Source: Actinomycetota bacterium
GTDB lineage: Bacteria; Actinomycetota; Actinomycetes; Nanopelagicales; Nanopelagicaceae
Direction: 5' to 3'
Assembly (NCBI GenBank): GCA_947496345.1
Contig: CANMCL010000002.1
Span: 1-34,417 of the forward strand
DNA length: 34,417 nt
Both the position numbers and the translations under genes were made by a program. Below the pieces are notes generated by a model. It searched no databases. It worked only from the letters and a program-made list of their open reading frames with translations, and was not told the DNA's origin. Each line of letters starts with the position of its first letter. Within the stretch, counting starts at the first letter, position 1. Positions 15,344 through 24,189 of the stretch are shown here, in pieces.

Positions 15344-18001
15344 ATGAGCAAGAACTCGCTAGGCGCCAAAAAGAATTTAAAAGTTGCAGGTAAAGATTAT
15401 GAAATCTTTGATATCTCAAATCTTGAAGGCGCAGCGAATCTACCTTTCTCTCTCAAAGTACTCCTAGAAAACCTGCTGCGCACTGAAGATGGCGCGAATA
15501 TAACTGCTGACCACATTAAATCTCTAGCCCAATGGGATCCATCTGTAGAACCTGATACTGAAATTCAGTTCACGCCAGCTCGCGTCGTCATGCAAGATTT
15601 CACAGGAGTTCCGTGCGTAGTAGACCTGGCCACAATGCGCGAGGCGATTGTTGAACTCGGGGGAGATCCGGCCAAGGTGAACCCTCTAGCGCCGGCTGAA
15701 CTTGTTATTGATCACTCGGTCATCGCTGATTTCTTCGGCGCGAAAGATTCTTTCGAGAAAAACACAGATGTTGAATACGAGCGCAATCGTGAACGTTATC
15801 GTTTCTTGCGTTGGGGACAAGGCGCTTTTGATGAGTTTAAAGTTGTGCCACCAGGAACCGGCATTGTTCACCAAGTAAATATTGAATACCTGGCTCGCGT
15901 CGTAATGACTCGTTTGGTAAATGGAGTTCTTCGAGCCTATCCAGATACGGTTGTTGGAACAGATTCACACACAACAATGGTTAACGGACTAGGCGTACTC
16001 GGATGGGGCGTCGGTGGCATTGAGGCCGAAGCTGCGCTATTGGGCCAACCAGTGTCAATGTTGATTCCTCGTGTAGTTGGATTTAAATTGAGTGGTGCGC
16101 TTCCAGTTGGTACAACAGCAACTGATATGGCGCTAACAATTACTGAGATGCTTCGCAAGCATGGAGTTGTCGGCAAGTTTGTAGAATTCTACGGTCCGGG
16201 TGTTGTCTGTGTTCCAATGGCAAACCGCACAACGATCGGCAATATGAGCCCTGAATATGGTTCTACTTGTGCGATATTCCCAATTGATGATGAGACTCTT
16301 CGTTACCTACGCCTAACTGGTCGCAGTGATGAACAAGTCGAACTTGTCGAGCAATATGCGAAAGCACAAGGAATGTGGCACGACCCAGCAATTAGTCCGC
16401 GCTTTTCTGAACATATCGAATTAGATCTTTCGACAGTTGTTCCATCTATTTCAGGTCCAAAGCGCCCACAAGATCGCATCTCACTAAGTGGATCTAAGGA
16501 CGCATTCGAGAAAATTCTTCCAACATACATAACTGATAAAACTGGCAAAGAGGCTTATCCAGTAAAGGTTGGCGCTAAAGCAACCACAATTAAGAATGGT
16601 GATGTAGTTATCGCATCAATTACATCTTGCACAAACACATCAAATCCTTCAGTAATGATTGGTGCCGCACTTCTTGCCAAGAAGGCTGTTGAGCGTGGCT
16701 TAACTTCCAAGCCTTGGGTAAAGACAACTCTGGCACCGGGATCAAAGGTTGTTACCGATTATTACGATCGAGCAGATCTAACAAAATATATGGAAGCCCT
16801 CGGTTTCAATCTAGTTGGCTATGGCTGCGTAACTTGTATCGGTAACTCTGGCCCGCTGCCAATTGAGATCAGCAAGTCAGTTAACGAACACGATTTAGCT
16901 GTTACGGCAGTACTGTCCGGAAACCGTAACTTTGAAGGACGAATTAGCCCAGATGTGAAGATGAACTATCTCGCGTCGCCTCCGCTAGTCGTTGCTTATG
17001 CGCTAGCCGGAACTATGAATCACGATTTTGAGAAGGATTCTCTCGGCAAGGATAAAGATGGCAAGGATGTCCTCTTAGCCGATATTTGGCCAAGTGCTAA
17101 AGAGATTCAAGATGTTATTGATTCATCAATATCATCAGAGATGTTTAAGAAGGATTACGCAACCGTTTTCGATGGCGATCATCGCTGGAAATCACTTGAT
17201 ACTCCAACTGGAAAAACATTTGAATGGGATGCGCAATCAACCTATGTCCGCAAACCTCCTTACTTCGACGGAATGCCAGCGAATCCAAAGCCGGTCACTG
17301 ACATTTCTGGTGCACGAGTTTTGGCAATTTTGGGTGATTCTGTAACAACCGATCACATTTCACCTGCAGGAAATATCAAAGCCGACTCACCTGCCGGTAA
17401 ATATCTTGAAGCTCACGGAGTTGCACGCGCTGACTTCAACTCATATGGATCACGACGTGGAAATCACGAAGTTATGATCCGTGGAACTTTTGCCAACATC
17501 CGCTTGAAGAATATGTTGTTAGATGGAGTTGAAGGCGGTTTCACTCGTAACTTCTTAAACGAAGGTGAACAAGCAACAATTTATGATGCTTCAATTGCTT
17601 ATCAAAGCGCCGGAGTTCCTTTAGTGATCCTTGCAGGTAAAGAGTATGGATCTGGATCATCGCGCGACTGGGCGGCGAAAGGCACAGCGTTGCTGGGTGT
17701 ACGTGCTGTCATCGCGGAAAGCTTCGAGCGAATCCACCGTTCTAATTTAATTGGAATGGGTGTACTTCCATTGCAATTTAAAGAAGGCCAGACAGCCCAA
17801 TCACTTGGCTTAACAGGTACTGAAACTTTTGCAATTTCAGGTATCACTGAATTAAACACCGGTGGAATTCCGAAAGAGGTAAAGGTCACAGCGGGCGATA
17901 AATCATTTAACGCCAAGGTGCGAATCGATACGCCGGGCGAGGGTGATTACTATCGTCATGGCGGGATCATGCAGTACGTACTCCGCCAATTATTGGCGTA
18001 A
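15344..18001 (+). CDS. acn: aconitate hydratase AcnA
   Basis: Aconitase interconverts citrate and isocitrate in the TCA cycle. The 4Fe-4S ligands are C429 ([11 protein letters not shown]), C495 and C498 ([14 protein letters not shown]). Further signatures are [20 protein letters not shown] and, in the C-terminal swivel domain, [19 protein letters not shown] and [12 protein letters not shown]. At 885 residues it is the AcnA/IRP1 length. Start 15344 ([10 protein letters not shown]) is chosen over the in-frame ATG at 15338 because the Shine-Dalgarno TAAGGA overlaps that earlier ATG. It is one of few transcript-leading genes here with a clear Shine-Dalgarno, so it has a real leader. Confidence 0.97.
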   Translation: MSKNSLGAKKNLKVAGKDYEIFDISNLEGAANLPFSLKVLLENLLRTEDGANITADHIKSLAQWDPSVEPDTEIQFTPARVVMQDFTGVPCVVDLATMREAIVELGGDPAKVNPLAPAELVIDHSVIADFFGAKDSFEKNTDVEYERNRERYRFLRWGQGAFDEFKVVPPGTGIVHQVNIEYLARVVMTRLVNGVLRAYPDTVVGTDSHTTMVNGLGVLGWGVGGIEAEAALLGQPVSMLIPRVVGFKLSGALPVGTTATDMALTITEMLRKHGVVGKFVEFYGPGVVCVPMANRTTIGNMSPEYGSTCAIFPIDDETLRYLRLTGRSDEQVELVEQYAKAQGMWHDPAISPRFSEHIELDLSTVVPSISGPKRPQDRISLSGSKDAFEKILPTYITDKTGKEAYPVKVGAKATTIKNGDVVIASITSCTNTSNPSVMIGAALLAKKAVERGLTSKPWVKTTLAPGSKVVTDYYDRADLTKYMEALGFNLVGYGCVTCIGNSGPLPIEISKSVNEHDLAVTAVLSGNRNFEGRISPDVKMNYLASPPLVVAYALAGTMNHDFEKDSLGKDKDGKDVLLADIWPSAKEIQDVIDSSISSEMFKKDYATVFDGDHRWKSLDTPTGKTFEWDAQSTYVRKPPYFDGMPANPKPVTDISGARVLAILGDSVTTDHISPAGNIKADSPAGKYLEAHGVARADFNSYGSRRGNHEVMIRGTFANIRLKNMLLDGVEGGFTRNFLNEGEQATIYDASIAYQSAGVPLVILAGKEYGSGSSRDWAAKGTALLGVRAVIAESFERIHRSNLIGMGVLPLQFKEGQTAQSLGLTGTETFAISGITELNTGGIPKEVKVTAGDKSFNAKVRIDTPGEGDYYRHGGIMQYVLRQLLA
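17984..17998 (+). repeat. short inverted repeat at the end of acn
   Basis: CGCCAAT-T-ATTGGCG is a 7-bp inverted repeat with one central base, in the last codons of acn just before its TAA. As RNA it gives a 5-bp stem with a 5-nt loop. It may help terminate acn ahead of the dxs promoter 30 bp on, but it is short and has no T-run. Confidence 0.3.
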
Positions 18002-18027
18002 GAATCGCGGATTTACTTGCTCCAACC

Positions 18028-18033
18028 TAGAAT
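18028..18033 (+). promoter_or_regulatory. -10 hexamer TAGAAT of dxs
   Basis: TAGAAT lies 6 nt before ATG 18040 with no Shine-Dalgarno, in the 38-bp gap after acn. It predicts a leaderless dxs transcript independent of acn. Confidence 0.65.
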
Positions 18034-18039
18034 GAAACC

Positions 18040-19983
18040 ATGATTGAGCAGATTAAATCGCCCGCAGATATCAAGGCGCTAGATCTTGCCCAACTGAATT
18101 CACTATGCGAAGAAATTCGCCAATTTTTGATCACCAAAGTTTCAAAAACCGGCGGACATCTCGGTCCAAATTTGGGAGTCGTTGAGTTAACTCTGGCGAT
18201 TCACCGCGCTTTCGATTCACCGCGCGACGTCGTTCTCTTTGATACTGGACATCAATCCTACGTTCATAAAATAGTGACTGGACGAGCAGATAGTTTTGAT
18301 GGGCTACGTCAACGTGGCGGTATCGCAGGTTATCCAAATCGAAGCGAGAGCGAACACGATGTAATTGAAAATTCACACGCTTCCACCGCTCTCTCTTGGG
18401 GAGATGGAATCTCATTTGGCTTCGCACAGACTGGCCAGGTAGATCGTCACGTGGTCGTGGTCGTTGGAGATGGCGCCTTAACTGGAGGAATGTCTTGGGA
18501 GGCGCTAAATAATATCGCTGCCGCCGAGGAACGAAATTTGGTAATAGTTGTAAACGACAACGAGCGTTCTTATTCGCCAACCATCGGGGGATTGGCAACT
18601 TATCTTTCAACCTTACGGGTTACAAAAGGATATGAACGTTTCTTAGATTGGGGTAAAGAAGTACTTCATAAGACCCCAGTCGTTGGCACACCAATTTATG
18701 AAACTTTACATGGAATGAAAAAAGGCATAAAAGATATAGTCGCTCCGCAGGGAATGTTTGAAGATCTAGGTTTGAAATATATGGGTCCGATCGATGGACA
18801 CGACATTGCTGCTCTTGAAAAAGCGCTACAAAAAGCGAAAGAGTTCGGTGCTCCTGTACTGGTTCACGTTATAACTGAAAAGGGGCGCGGCCATAAACCC
18901 GCAATCGATGACCAAGCTGAGAAATTTCACGCTGTTGGAATCGTAGATCCTGAAACTGGAGCGCCGCTTGCGAAGAGCGCCACAAGTTGGACCAAGATTT
19001 TCTCTAACGAATTAATTGAAATTGCTCGAGAGCGCGAAGATATAGTTGCAATTACCGCCGCGATGATGGGCCCAACTGGACTTGATGCCTTCGAAAGAGA
19101 ATTTCCGGAGCGAACGATTGATGTCGGTATTGCAGAACAACATGCTGTCACCAGCGCTGCGGGTATGGCCTTTGCTGGCTTACATCCAGTTGTTGCGGTC
19201 TATTCAACATTTTTAAATCGTGCATTTGATCAGTTACTTCTGGACGTGGCACTGCATAAGGCCGGAGTTACCTTTGTTTTAGATCGCGCTGGTGTAACTG
19301 GAGACGATGGCCCATCACATCACGGAATTTGGGATTTGGCCTTAACCGGAATTGTTCCAACGATGCATGTCGCTGCCCCGCGCGATGCAACGCGACTGCG
19401 AGAAACTCTGCGGGAAGCCGTGGCAATCTCTAACGCGCCTTCAATGTTGCGCTATCCAAAAGGTGCGGTTCAAATTGATATTCCGGCGTTTGAACGTCGC
19501 GATGGAATTGATGTTCTATATCGCGGCGAAAGCGCGGATGTCTTATTGGTGAGTATTGGCGCTATGGCTGCGATCGCGGTTGAGGCCGCTGGTATGGCTT
19601 ACCGAGAAGGTGTCGGTGTAACAGTTATTGATCCACGATGGGTGAAACCTTTGTCTACTTCTCTAGCCACAATGGCGCGACGATACAAGAGCGTGGTGGT
19701 ACTGGAGGATGGAATTAAACACGGTGGAATCGCGAGTTCTATCTCTGAAATGTTCCGCGAAGTAGGACTGAATATTCCAATTCACTCAATCGGTGTTCCG
19801 CTGGAGTTTATTGAACATTCCAAGCGGAGTGAAATTTTCAGCGACCTCGGCATTACTTCTCAAAGCATTGCGCGCAGCATTGTTGAGTGGAATAGCCAAA
19901 CCGGTTCCGCCAACTCAATTGAAATTATGGAAGAGATGCAATCCCCGGCGCGTGAAAACGCTGACCGCAAACCGCTTCACTAA
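18040..19983 (+). CDS. dxs: 1-deoxy-D-xylulose-5-phosphate synthase
   Basis: DXS condenses pyruvate and glyceraldehyde 3-phosphate to DXP, the first step of the MEP isoprenoid pathway and a source for thiamine and pyridoxal. The thiamine-diphosphate motif is GDGALTGGMSWEALNN (from G143), with GGHLGPNLGVVELT and DTGHQSYVHKIVTG upstream. The transketolase-like pyrimidine domain has DVGIAEQHAVTSAAGMA and DRAGVTGDDGPSHHG. At 647 residues it is full length. Its last 20 codons, an unconserved-looking tail, overlap the 3' end of convergent fadB by 59 bp. Confidence 0.97.
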   Translation: MIEQIKSPADIKALDLAQLNSLCEEIRQFLITKVSKTGGHLGPNLGVVELTLAIHRAFDSPRDVVLFDTGHQSYVHKIVTGRADSFDGLRQRGGIAGYPNRSESEHDVIENSHASTALSWGDGISFGFAQTGQVDRHVVVVVGDGALTGGMSWEALNNIAAAEERNLVIVVNDNERSYSPTIGGLATYLSTLRVTKGYERFLDWGKEVLHKTPVVGTPIYETLHGMKKGIKDIVAPQGMFEDLGLKYMGPIDGHDIAALEKALQKAKEFGAPVLVHVITEKGRGHKPAIDDQAEKFHAVGIVDPETGAPLAKSATSWTKIFSNELIEIAREREDIVAITAAMMGPTGLDAFEREFPERTIDVGIAEQHAVTSAAGMAFAGLHPVVAVYSTFLNRAFDQLLLDVALHKAGVTFVLDRAGVTGDDGPSHHGIWDLALTGIVPTMHVAAPRDATRLRETLREAVAISNAPSMLRYPKGAVQIDIPAFERRDGIDVLYRGESADVLLVSIGAMAAIAVEAAGMAYREGVGVTVIDPRWVKPLSTSLATMARRYKSVVVLEDGIKHGGIASSISEMFREVGLNIPIHSIGVPLEFIEHSKRSEIFSDLGITSQSIARSIVEWNSQTGSANSIEIMEEMQSPARENADRKPLH

Positions 19984-22033
19984 TTCCTTCACGATCTAAG
20001 TAAGGCAATATTCCACCTAAATGCATCGGCCAACCAGAGCCCATCAGCATACAAAGATCAATTTCAGCAGGAGTTGAAACAACTCCTTCATCGAGCATCA
20101 TGCGCGCTTCAACCGCTAACGCTTTAAGTGCACGTTCGCGAACTTGTTCAGCTGTAGATGCTGTTGTTCCTTGCTTCATTAACGCTAGCGCTTCTGGGTT
20201 TGGCGTTAATTTTCCATCACTACCCTTGATGTAGAAGTTACGGACTTTAGCCGCAACCATCGCCTGCATTGTGGGGGAGACGCGATAACGCTCACCTAGA
20301 TTTGCATGTAAAGTCTCCGATACGTGCAGAGCAACACCTGGACCAACCAAATCTAGGAGTTCAAATGGTGACATTGGAAAACCAATGCTGCGCATCGCGC
20401 TATCTGCAACCGCTGGTGAGGTGCCTTCATCTACGGCATCGGTTACTTCACCCATAAAGCGAGTGAGCAAACGGTTAACTACGAAGCCAGGTGCATCTTT
20501 ACAGATAATCATTGTCTTCTTTAACTCTTTACCTACTGCTACCGCAGTTGCGGTAGTTGCATCATCTGTCGTGGAAGTACGAGCAATTTCGAGCAGTGGC
20601 ATAACTGCAACTGGGTTAAAGAAGTGGAAGCCAATAACACGTTCTGGATTGGTTAGCCCTTCAGTCATTCTTTCCACTGAAAGCGATGAAGTATTTGTGG
20701 CAAGAACACATTCAGGGGAGATGATCTTCTCTAATTTCTTGAAGAGCTCTTGCTTAAGGGAGAGTTCTTCAAATATCGCTTCGATAATAAAGTCACAGCC
20801 AGCAAATGAATTTTGATCTGCTGAACCACTAATTAGCAGGGAAAGGCGACGAGCGGATTCTTCGCTCATGCGCTTCTTTTCAACTAACTTTGCCAATTCA
20901 TTTTTGACCCAGGCAACACCTTTATCTGCGCGCTCTTGATCAATGTCGGTCATTACAACTGGGCACTTCAAGTTACGAAGAAGTAGAAGTGCAAGTTGTG
21001 AAGCCATCAAACCCGCACCAACAACGCCAACCTTGGTTACTTTGCGAGCAACGGCTGGTTTTGGAGCACCTTCAACTTTTTTACGCTTTTTCTGAATCAA
21101 GTTAAAGGCATATAGCGAAGCGCGCAGCGGATCTGACATTGTTAAATCTGCAAGTGCTTGATCTTCTGCGTCAAAGCCTGCGCCGCGAGTATTTGTGCGC
21201 GCGGCAGCGATTAACTCAAGGGCGCGCATTGGTGATGCAATTTCTGCTCCACCATACTTCTTTAGCGATGCCGCCTTACCGGTAGCCAGTGCTGTTTCCC
21301 AAGCAGGATCGTTCGAATAATCCTTCCGTTCGATTTTAGCTTTGCCAGATAGAACATTTGCAGCAAAGGAAACTGAGCGTTCTAAGAAATCCGCCGGTTC
21401 ATAAACAGCATCTACGACACCAAGTGAGAGAGCATCCTTAGCTTTCATCATTGTGTTGTTATTTAGCGCATTTAGCATTATCACTTGTATGGCGCGCTCT
21501 GGACCGATCAACTTAGGCAAAATTGTCGCACCGCCCCAACCTGGGACCAAACCTAGAAAGACTTCTGGCAATCCGGTAAATGCAGTTGATGCCAAGGTGC
21601 GATAGTTGCAATGAAGGCCGACTTCGAGTCCGCCACCGAGGGCTAGACCATTGATAAATGCGAATGTTGGAATTCCACATTCATCAAATCTACGAAATAC
21701 ATCGTGGCCTAATTTTCCAATCGCAAGTGATTGCTCGCGCTTTGCTAGAAAGGAGAGTGCAGAAAGGTCCGCACCTGCGGCGAAGATAAATGGTTTTCCG
21801 GTGATCGCAATTGCAGCTGGTGCACGACCAATGGCATCTGTGATTGCCGCATCTAGGGCAGCTAGAGATTGCGGTCCGAAGGTATTGGGACGATTGTGGT
21901 CTAAACCATTATCTAAAGTGATAAGCGCAAGTGAGCCTTTGTGGCCAAATGGATTTAGATCAACATCGCGTACAAGTGCGTTGGTGATGACTTCTTCTGG
22001 AGCGCCTTCAGGTAATTTCATTTCAGTTGCCAT
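19925..22033 (-). CDS. fadB: fatty acid oxidation multifunctional protein (enoyl-CoA hydratase / 3-hydroxyacyl-CoA dehydrogenase)
   Basis: The trifunctional-type alpha subunit performs hydration and oxidation in beta-oxidation. The crotonase half contains FAAGADLSAL, GLALGGGLEVGLHC and GLPEVFLGLVPGWGG. The dehydrogenase half has a Rossmann motif (GVVGAGLMASQLALLL), NTSSLSVERM and GFHFFNPVAVMPLLEI. The last residues CGQRFHAPGIASLP match the family end, so the stop is credible despite overlapping dxs by 59 bp. Start 22033 (MATEMKLPEG, 702 residues) overlaps the fadA stop (TAATG) and has GGAGG upstream; a longer frame to 22102 would run into fadA. FadA provides the thiolase step. Confidence 0.95.
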   Translation of the reverse strand: MATEMKLPEGAPEEVITNALVRDVDLNPFGHKGSLALITLDNGLDHNRPNTFGPQSLAALDAAITDAIGRAPAAIAITGKPFIFAAGADLSALSFLAKREQSLAIGKLGHDVFRRFDECGIPTFAFINGLALGGGLEVGLHCNYRTLASTAFTGLPEVFLGLVPGWGGATILPKLIGPERAIQVIMLNALNNNTMMKAKDALSLGVVDAVYEPADFLERSVSFAANVLSGKAKIERKDYSNDPAWETALATGKAASLKKYGGAEIASPMRALELIAAARTNTRGAGFDAEDQALADLTMSDPLRASLYAFNLIQKKRKKVEGAPKPAVARKVTKVGVVGAGLMASQLALLLLRNLKCPVVMTDIDQERADKGVAWVKNELAKLVEKKRMSEESARRLSLLISGSADQNSFAGCDFIIEAIFEELSLKQELFKKLEKIISPECVLATNTSSLSVERMTEGLTNPERVIGFHFFNPVAVMPLLEIARTSTTDDATTATAVAVGKELKKTMIICKDAPGFVVNRLLTRFMGEVTDAVDEGTSPAVADSAMRSIGFPMSPFELLDLVGPGVALHVSETLHANLGERYRVSPTMQAMVAAKVRNFYIKGSDGKLTPNPEALALMKQGTTASTAEQVRERALKALAVEARMMLDEGVVSTPAEIDLCMLMGSGWPMHLGGILPYLDREGISEAVCGQRFHAPGIASLP

Positions 22034-23223
22034 TACTTTGATCCTCCAGTGAAGTGAGGGTTCTCCCAAATAACGGTGCCGCCCATACCAAGTCCAATAC
22101 ACATTGTGGTTAAGCCGTAACGAACATCGGTGTGCTCTTCAAAAGAGCGCGCCAGATTTAACATTAAGCGAATTCCGGATGATGCCAACGGGTGGCCGAC
22201 AGCAATTGCTCCGCCATATGGATTAACGCGGGGATCATCATCTGCAATTCCGAAGTGATCTAAGAAGGCAATTACTTGTACGGCGAATGCCTCGTTAACT
22301 TCAAAGGCACCGATATCAGAAATTTTTAATCCAGCTTTTGCCAAAGCCTTGATCGTTGAAGGAACGGGCCCAAAACCCATAACTTCTGGTTCGACGCCAG
22401 CAAATGCGTAGGAAACTAACTTTGCCTTAATGGTTAGTCCCAACTCTTTCGCTTTATCTTCGCTAGCAAGAAGTGCGGCGGTTGCGCCATCATTTAAACC
22501 AGATGAATTTCCAGGTGTTACGCGACCTGCGGCGCGAAATGGAGTCTTGAGTGTTGATAAGCCTTCCATTGTCGTTGTTGGACGTGGTGGCTCATCAACA
22601 GTTGCGATGCCCCAACCCATCTCTGGAATGCGAGCAGCAGTTGGAATCAAATCTCTTTGAATTTTTCCAACGGCATATGCGGCGGCAGTTTTCATTTGTG
22701 AGTTATAGGCGTAACGATCTGCGCGCTCTTTAGTTAATTGCGGAAAGCGATCGTGCAAACGTTCTGCAGTTGCACCCATGGCGAGCGCATCTTGTTCCAC
22801 AATTCGCTCAGCTAAAAATCTTGGATTCGGATCAAGACCATCACCAATTGGGTGATTGCCCATATGTTCAACGCCGCCAGCAATTGCAATATCGATTGAA
22901 CCGATTGCAATTGCACCAGCTAGAGATGTAGTCGCGGTGAGCGCACCTGCGCACCAGCGATCAACTGAATATCCAGGCACTGTATTTGGCAAGCCGGCAA
23001 GCAATGATGCGCTTCGACCTAAATTCATTCCTTGATCACCAGTTTGTGTTGCAGCAGCGATCGCAACATCTTCGATATCACCTGGATTTACTTTGGGATT
23101 GCGCTCCAGCAGGCCACGCATCGCGCGCACCATCAGATCATCGGCGCGAGTACCGGAGTACATGCTGCCGGCCTTTCCAAAAGGGGTACGAACAGCATCG
23201 ACTAGAACAACGGTGCGTGACAT
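22033..23223 (-). CDS. fadA: acetyl-CoA acyltransferase (thiolase)
   Basis: The 3-ketoacyl-CoA thiolase releases acetyl-CoA in the last step of beta-oxidation. The acylated cysteine is C91 in DRWCAGALTATTSLAG. The other motifs are GGVEHMG, NEAFAVQVIAF, GGAIAVGHPLASSG (catalytic His) and CIGLGMGGT (second Cys) near the end. At 396 residues it is the usual length. It is first in the fadA-fadB operon, coupled by a 1-bp overlap. The upstream gap carries nested inverted repeats that may bind a regulator. AGAAAG lies 8 nt before the ATG and could act as a weak Shine-Dalgarno; no N6 -10 hexamer is seen. Confidence 0.96.
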   Translation of the reverse strand: MSRTVVLVDAVRTPFGKAGSMYSGTRADDLMVRAMRGLLERNPKVNPGDIEDVAIAAATQTGDQGMNLGRSASLLAGLPNTVPGYSVDRWCAGALTATTSLAGAIAIGSIDIAIAGGVEHMGNHPIGDGLDPNPRFLAERIVEQDALAMGATAERLHDRFPQLTKERADRYAYNSQMKTAAAYAVGKIQRDLIPTAARIPEMGWGIATVDEPPRPTTTMEGLSTLKTPFRAAGRVTPGNSSGLNDGATAALLASEDKAKELGLTIKAKLVSYAFAGVEPEVMGFGPVPSTIKALAKAGLKISDIGAFEVNEAFAVQVIAFLDHFGIADDDPRVNPYGGAIAVGHPLASSGIRLMLNLARSFEEHTDVRYGLTTMCIGLGMGGTVIWENPHFTGGSK

Positions 23224-23238
23224 ATGCGCTACTTTCTA

Positions 23239-23279
23239 ACGAGTAAAGGCTAGGTAACTCCTAGGGATAGGTTACTCGT
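23239..23279 (-). promoter_or_regulatory. nested inverted repeats upstream of fadA
   Basis: ACGAGTAA (23239-23246) and TTACTCGT (23272-23279) form an 8-bp inverted repeat. Inside it CTAGG (23250-23254) and CCTAG (23260-23264) form another with a 5-nt loop. The block lies 16-56 bp upstream of the fadA ATG, in the 83-bp gap after the iron permease gene. It is best read as an operator/promoter region for fadAB. A terminator for the upstream permease gene is possible but there is no T-run. Confidence 0.45.
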
Positions 23280-23306
23280 CAGTAGCGAAAAGCGGAACAA
23301 GCTGGA

Positions 23307-24134
23307 TTAAGCGCTGGCTCTCACTCGTGGTGCAGATGCGCCTTTCTTGGAAAGGTAGGGAATCAAGACCGCTGCGAGATAGATTCCTGAGGCTAAGAAT
23401 TGGACGATTGAGGTGGTGGTATCAAAGCCAACGGTTCCGCCGAGGATTGCGGCAAGGAGAGACTCCTTGGCAATCCATGGAGTTACATCCCATAGGTATG
23501 TATCAACGCCAGGTAGGTAACCCAACTCTTGGAATTCGTGGACGCCATATGAAAGTACTCCAGCGGCGACGATGATTAGTGCAACTCCAGTTACAGTGAA
23601 AAACTTTGCGAGATTTAATTTCACAGCTCGGTTATAAATCAAATATCCAAGTGCTACGGCAAGTCCCAAACCAAGTACTAATCCAACTGTGGCAGATGAT
23701 GCTGCTCCAACAGTTTTGAAATTTGTGTAAATAAATAGCGCGGTTTCTAGACCTTCGCGCAAAACAGCGAAAAAAGCCACTAAAGCAAGGCTTAATGGGC
23801 CAGTCATTACTGCGCTATCAACTTTGCCTTGAAGATCATCGCGCAAAGTGCGAGCAGTGCGCTTCATCCAGAAAACCATCCAGGTAACAAGTGCCACTGC
23901 TACAAAAGATGTTAAGCCCGCAAATAGTTCTTCACCGCGACTAGATAATTCTGCGGATGTGAAAGAAAGGATTCCGCCAAGGGCAAGGCTGGCCGCGATT
24001 GCAAGAGTCACGCCGGTCCAGACAGGCTTTAACAAGTGGCGACGGTCGGTGCGAACAATGTATGCGACCAAGATCCCCACAATGAGAGCGGCTTCTAGGC
24101 CTTCGCGGAGGGCGATAATGAATGTACTGAGCAT
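23307..24134 (-). CDS. efeU: FTR1-family iron permease (EfeU-like)
   Basis: A membrane permease for ferrous/ferric iron uptake. Two REGLE iron-binding motifs are present, at residues 10-14 (LREGLEAALIVG) and 126-130 (LREGLETALF), each in a hydrophobic helix. About seven hydrophobic segments cover the 275 residues, fitting the OFeT family. The C-terminal region has YLPGVDTYLWDVTPWIAKES. The partners EfeO and EfeB are not adjacent, so the complete EfeUOB system is not shown here. The ATG has TAGGTT 6 nt upstream and no Shine-Dalgarno. A 12-bp hairpin separates it from rnd. Confidence 0.92.
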   Translation of the reverse strand: MLSTFIIALREGLEAALIVGILVAYIVRTDRRHLLKPVWTGVTLAIAASLALGGILSFTSAELSSRGEELFAGLTSFVAVALVTWMVFWMKRTARTLRDDLQGKVDSAVMTGPLSLALVAFFAVLREGLETALFIYTNFKTVGAASSATVGLVLGLGLAVALGYLIYNRAVKLNLAKFFTVTGVALIIVAAGVLSYGVHEFQELGYLPGVDTYLWDVTPWIAKESLLAAILGGTVGFDTTTSIVQFLASGIYLAAVLIPYLSKKGASAPRVRASA

Positions 24135-24140
24135 GGGATT

Positions 24141-24146
24141 AACCTA
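24141..24146 (-). promoter_or_regulatory. -10 hexamer TAGGTT of the iron permease gene
   Basis: On the minus strand TAGGTT is followed by AATCCC and the ATG at 24134, predicting a leaderless transcript. CTAGGTTA resembles half of an IdeR/DtxR site, but the other half is poor. Confidence 0.55.
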
Positions 24147-24158
24147 GAACTGCACCCC

Positions 24159-24188
24159 GAATTACGCAACTTAAATGTTGCGTAATTC
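24159..24188 (-). repeat. 12-bp perfect inverted repeat between rnd and efeU
   Basis: GAATTACGCAAC (24159-24170) is repeated in reverse complement at 24177-24188 with a 6-nt spacer. It starts 1 bp after the rnd stop and ends 24 bp before the efeU ATG, upstream of its -10. It could be the rnd terminator (no T-run follows) or an operator for the iron permease; position allows both. Confidence 0.6.
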
Positions 24189-24189
24189 C

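Noticed and set aside
18131..18610. 159-residue open frame on the minus strand rich in Arg, Leu and Pro
   Set aside because: Antisense to the thiamine-diphosphate domain of dxs; composition is typical of a shadow frame.
24139..24157. IdeR/DtxR iron box upstream of efeU
   Set aside because: Only one half (CTAGGTTA) matches; the second half site is poor, and the overlap with the -10 hexamer TAGGTT explains the match.
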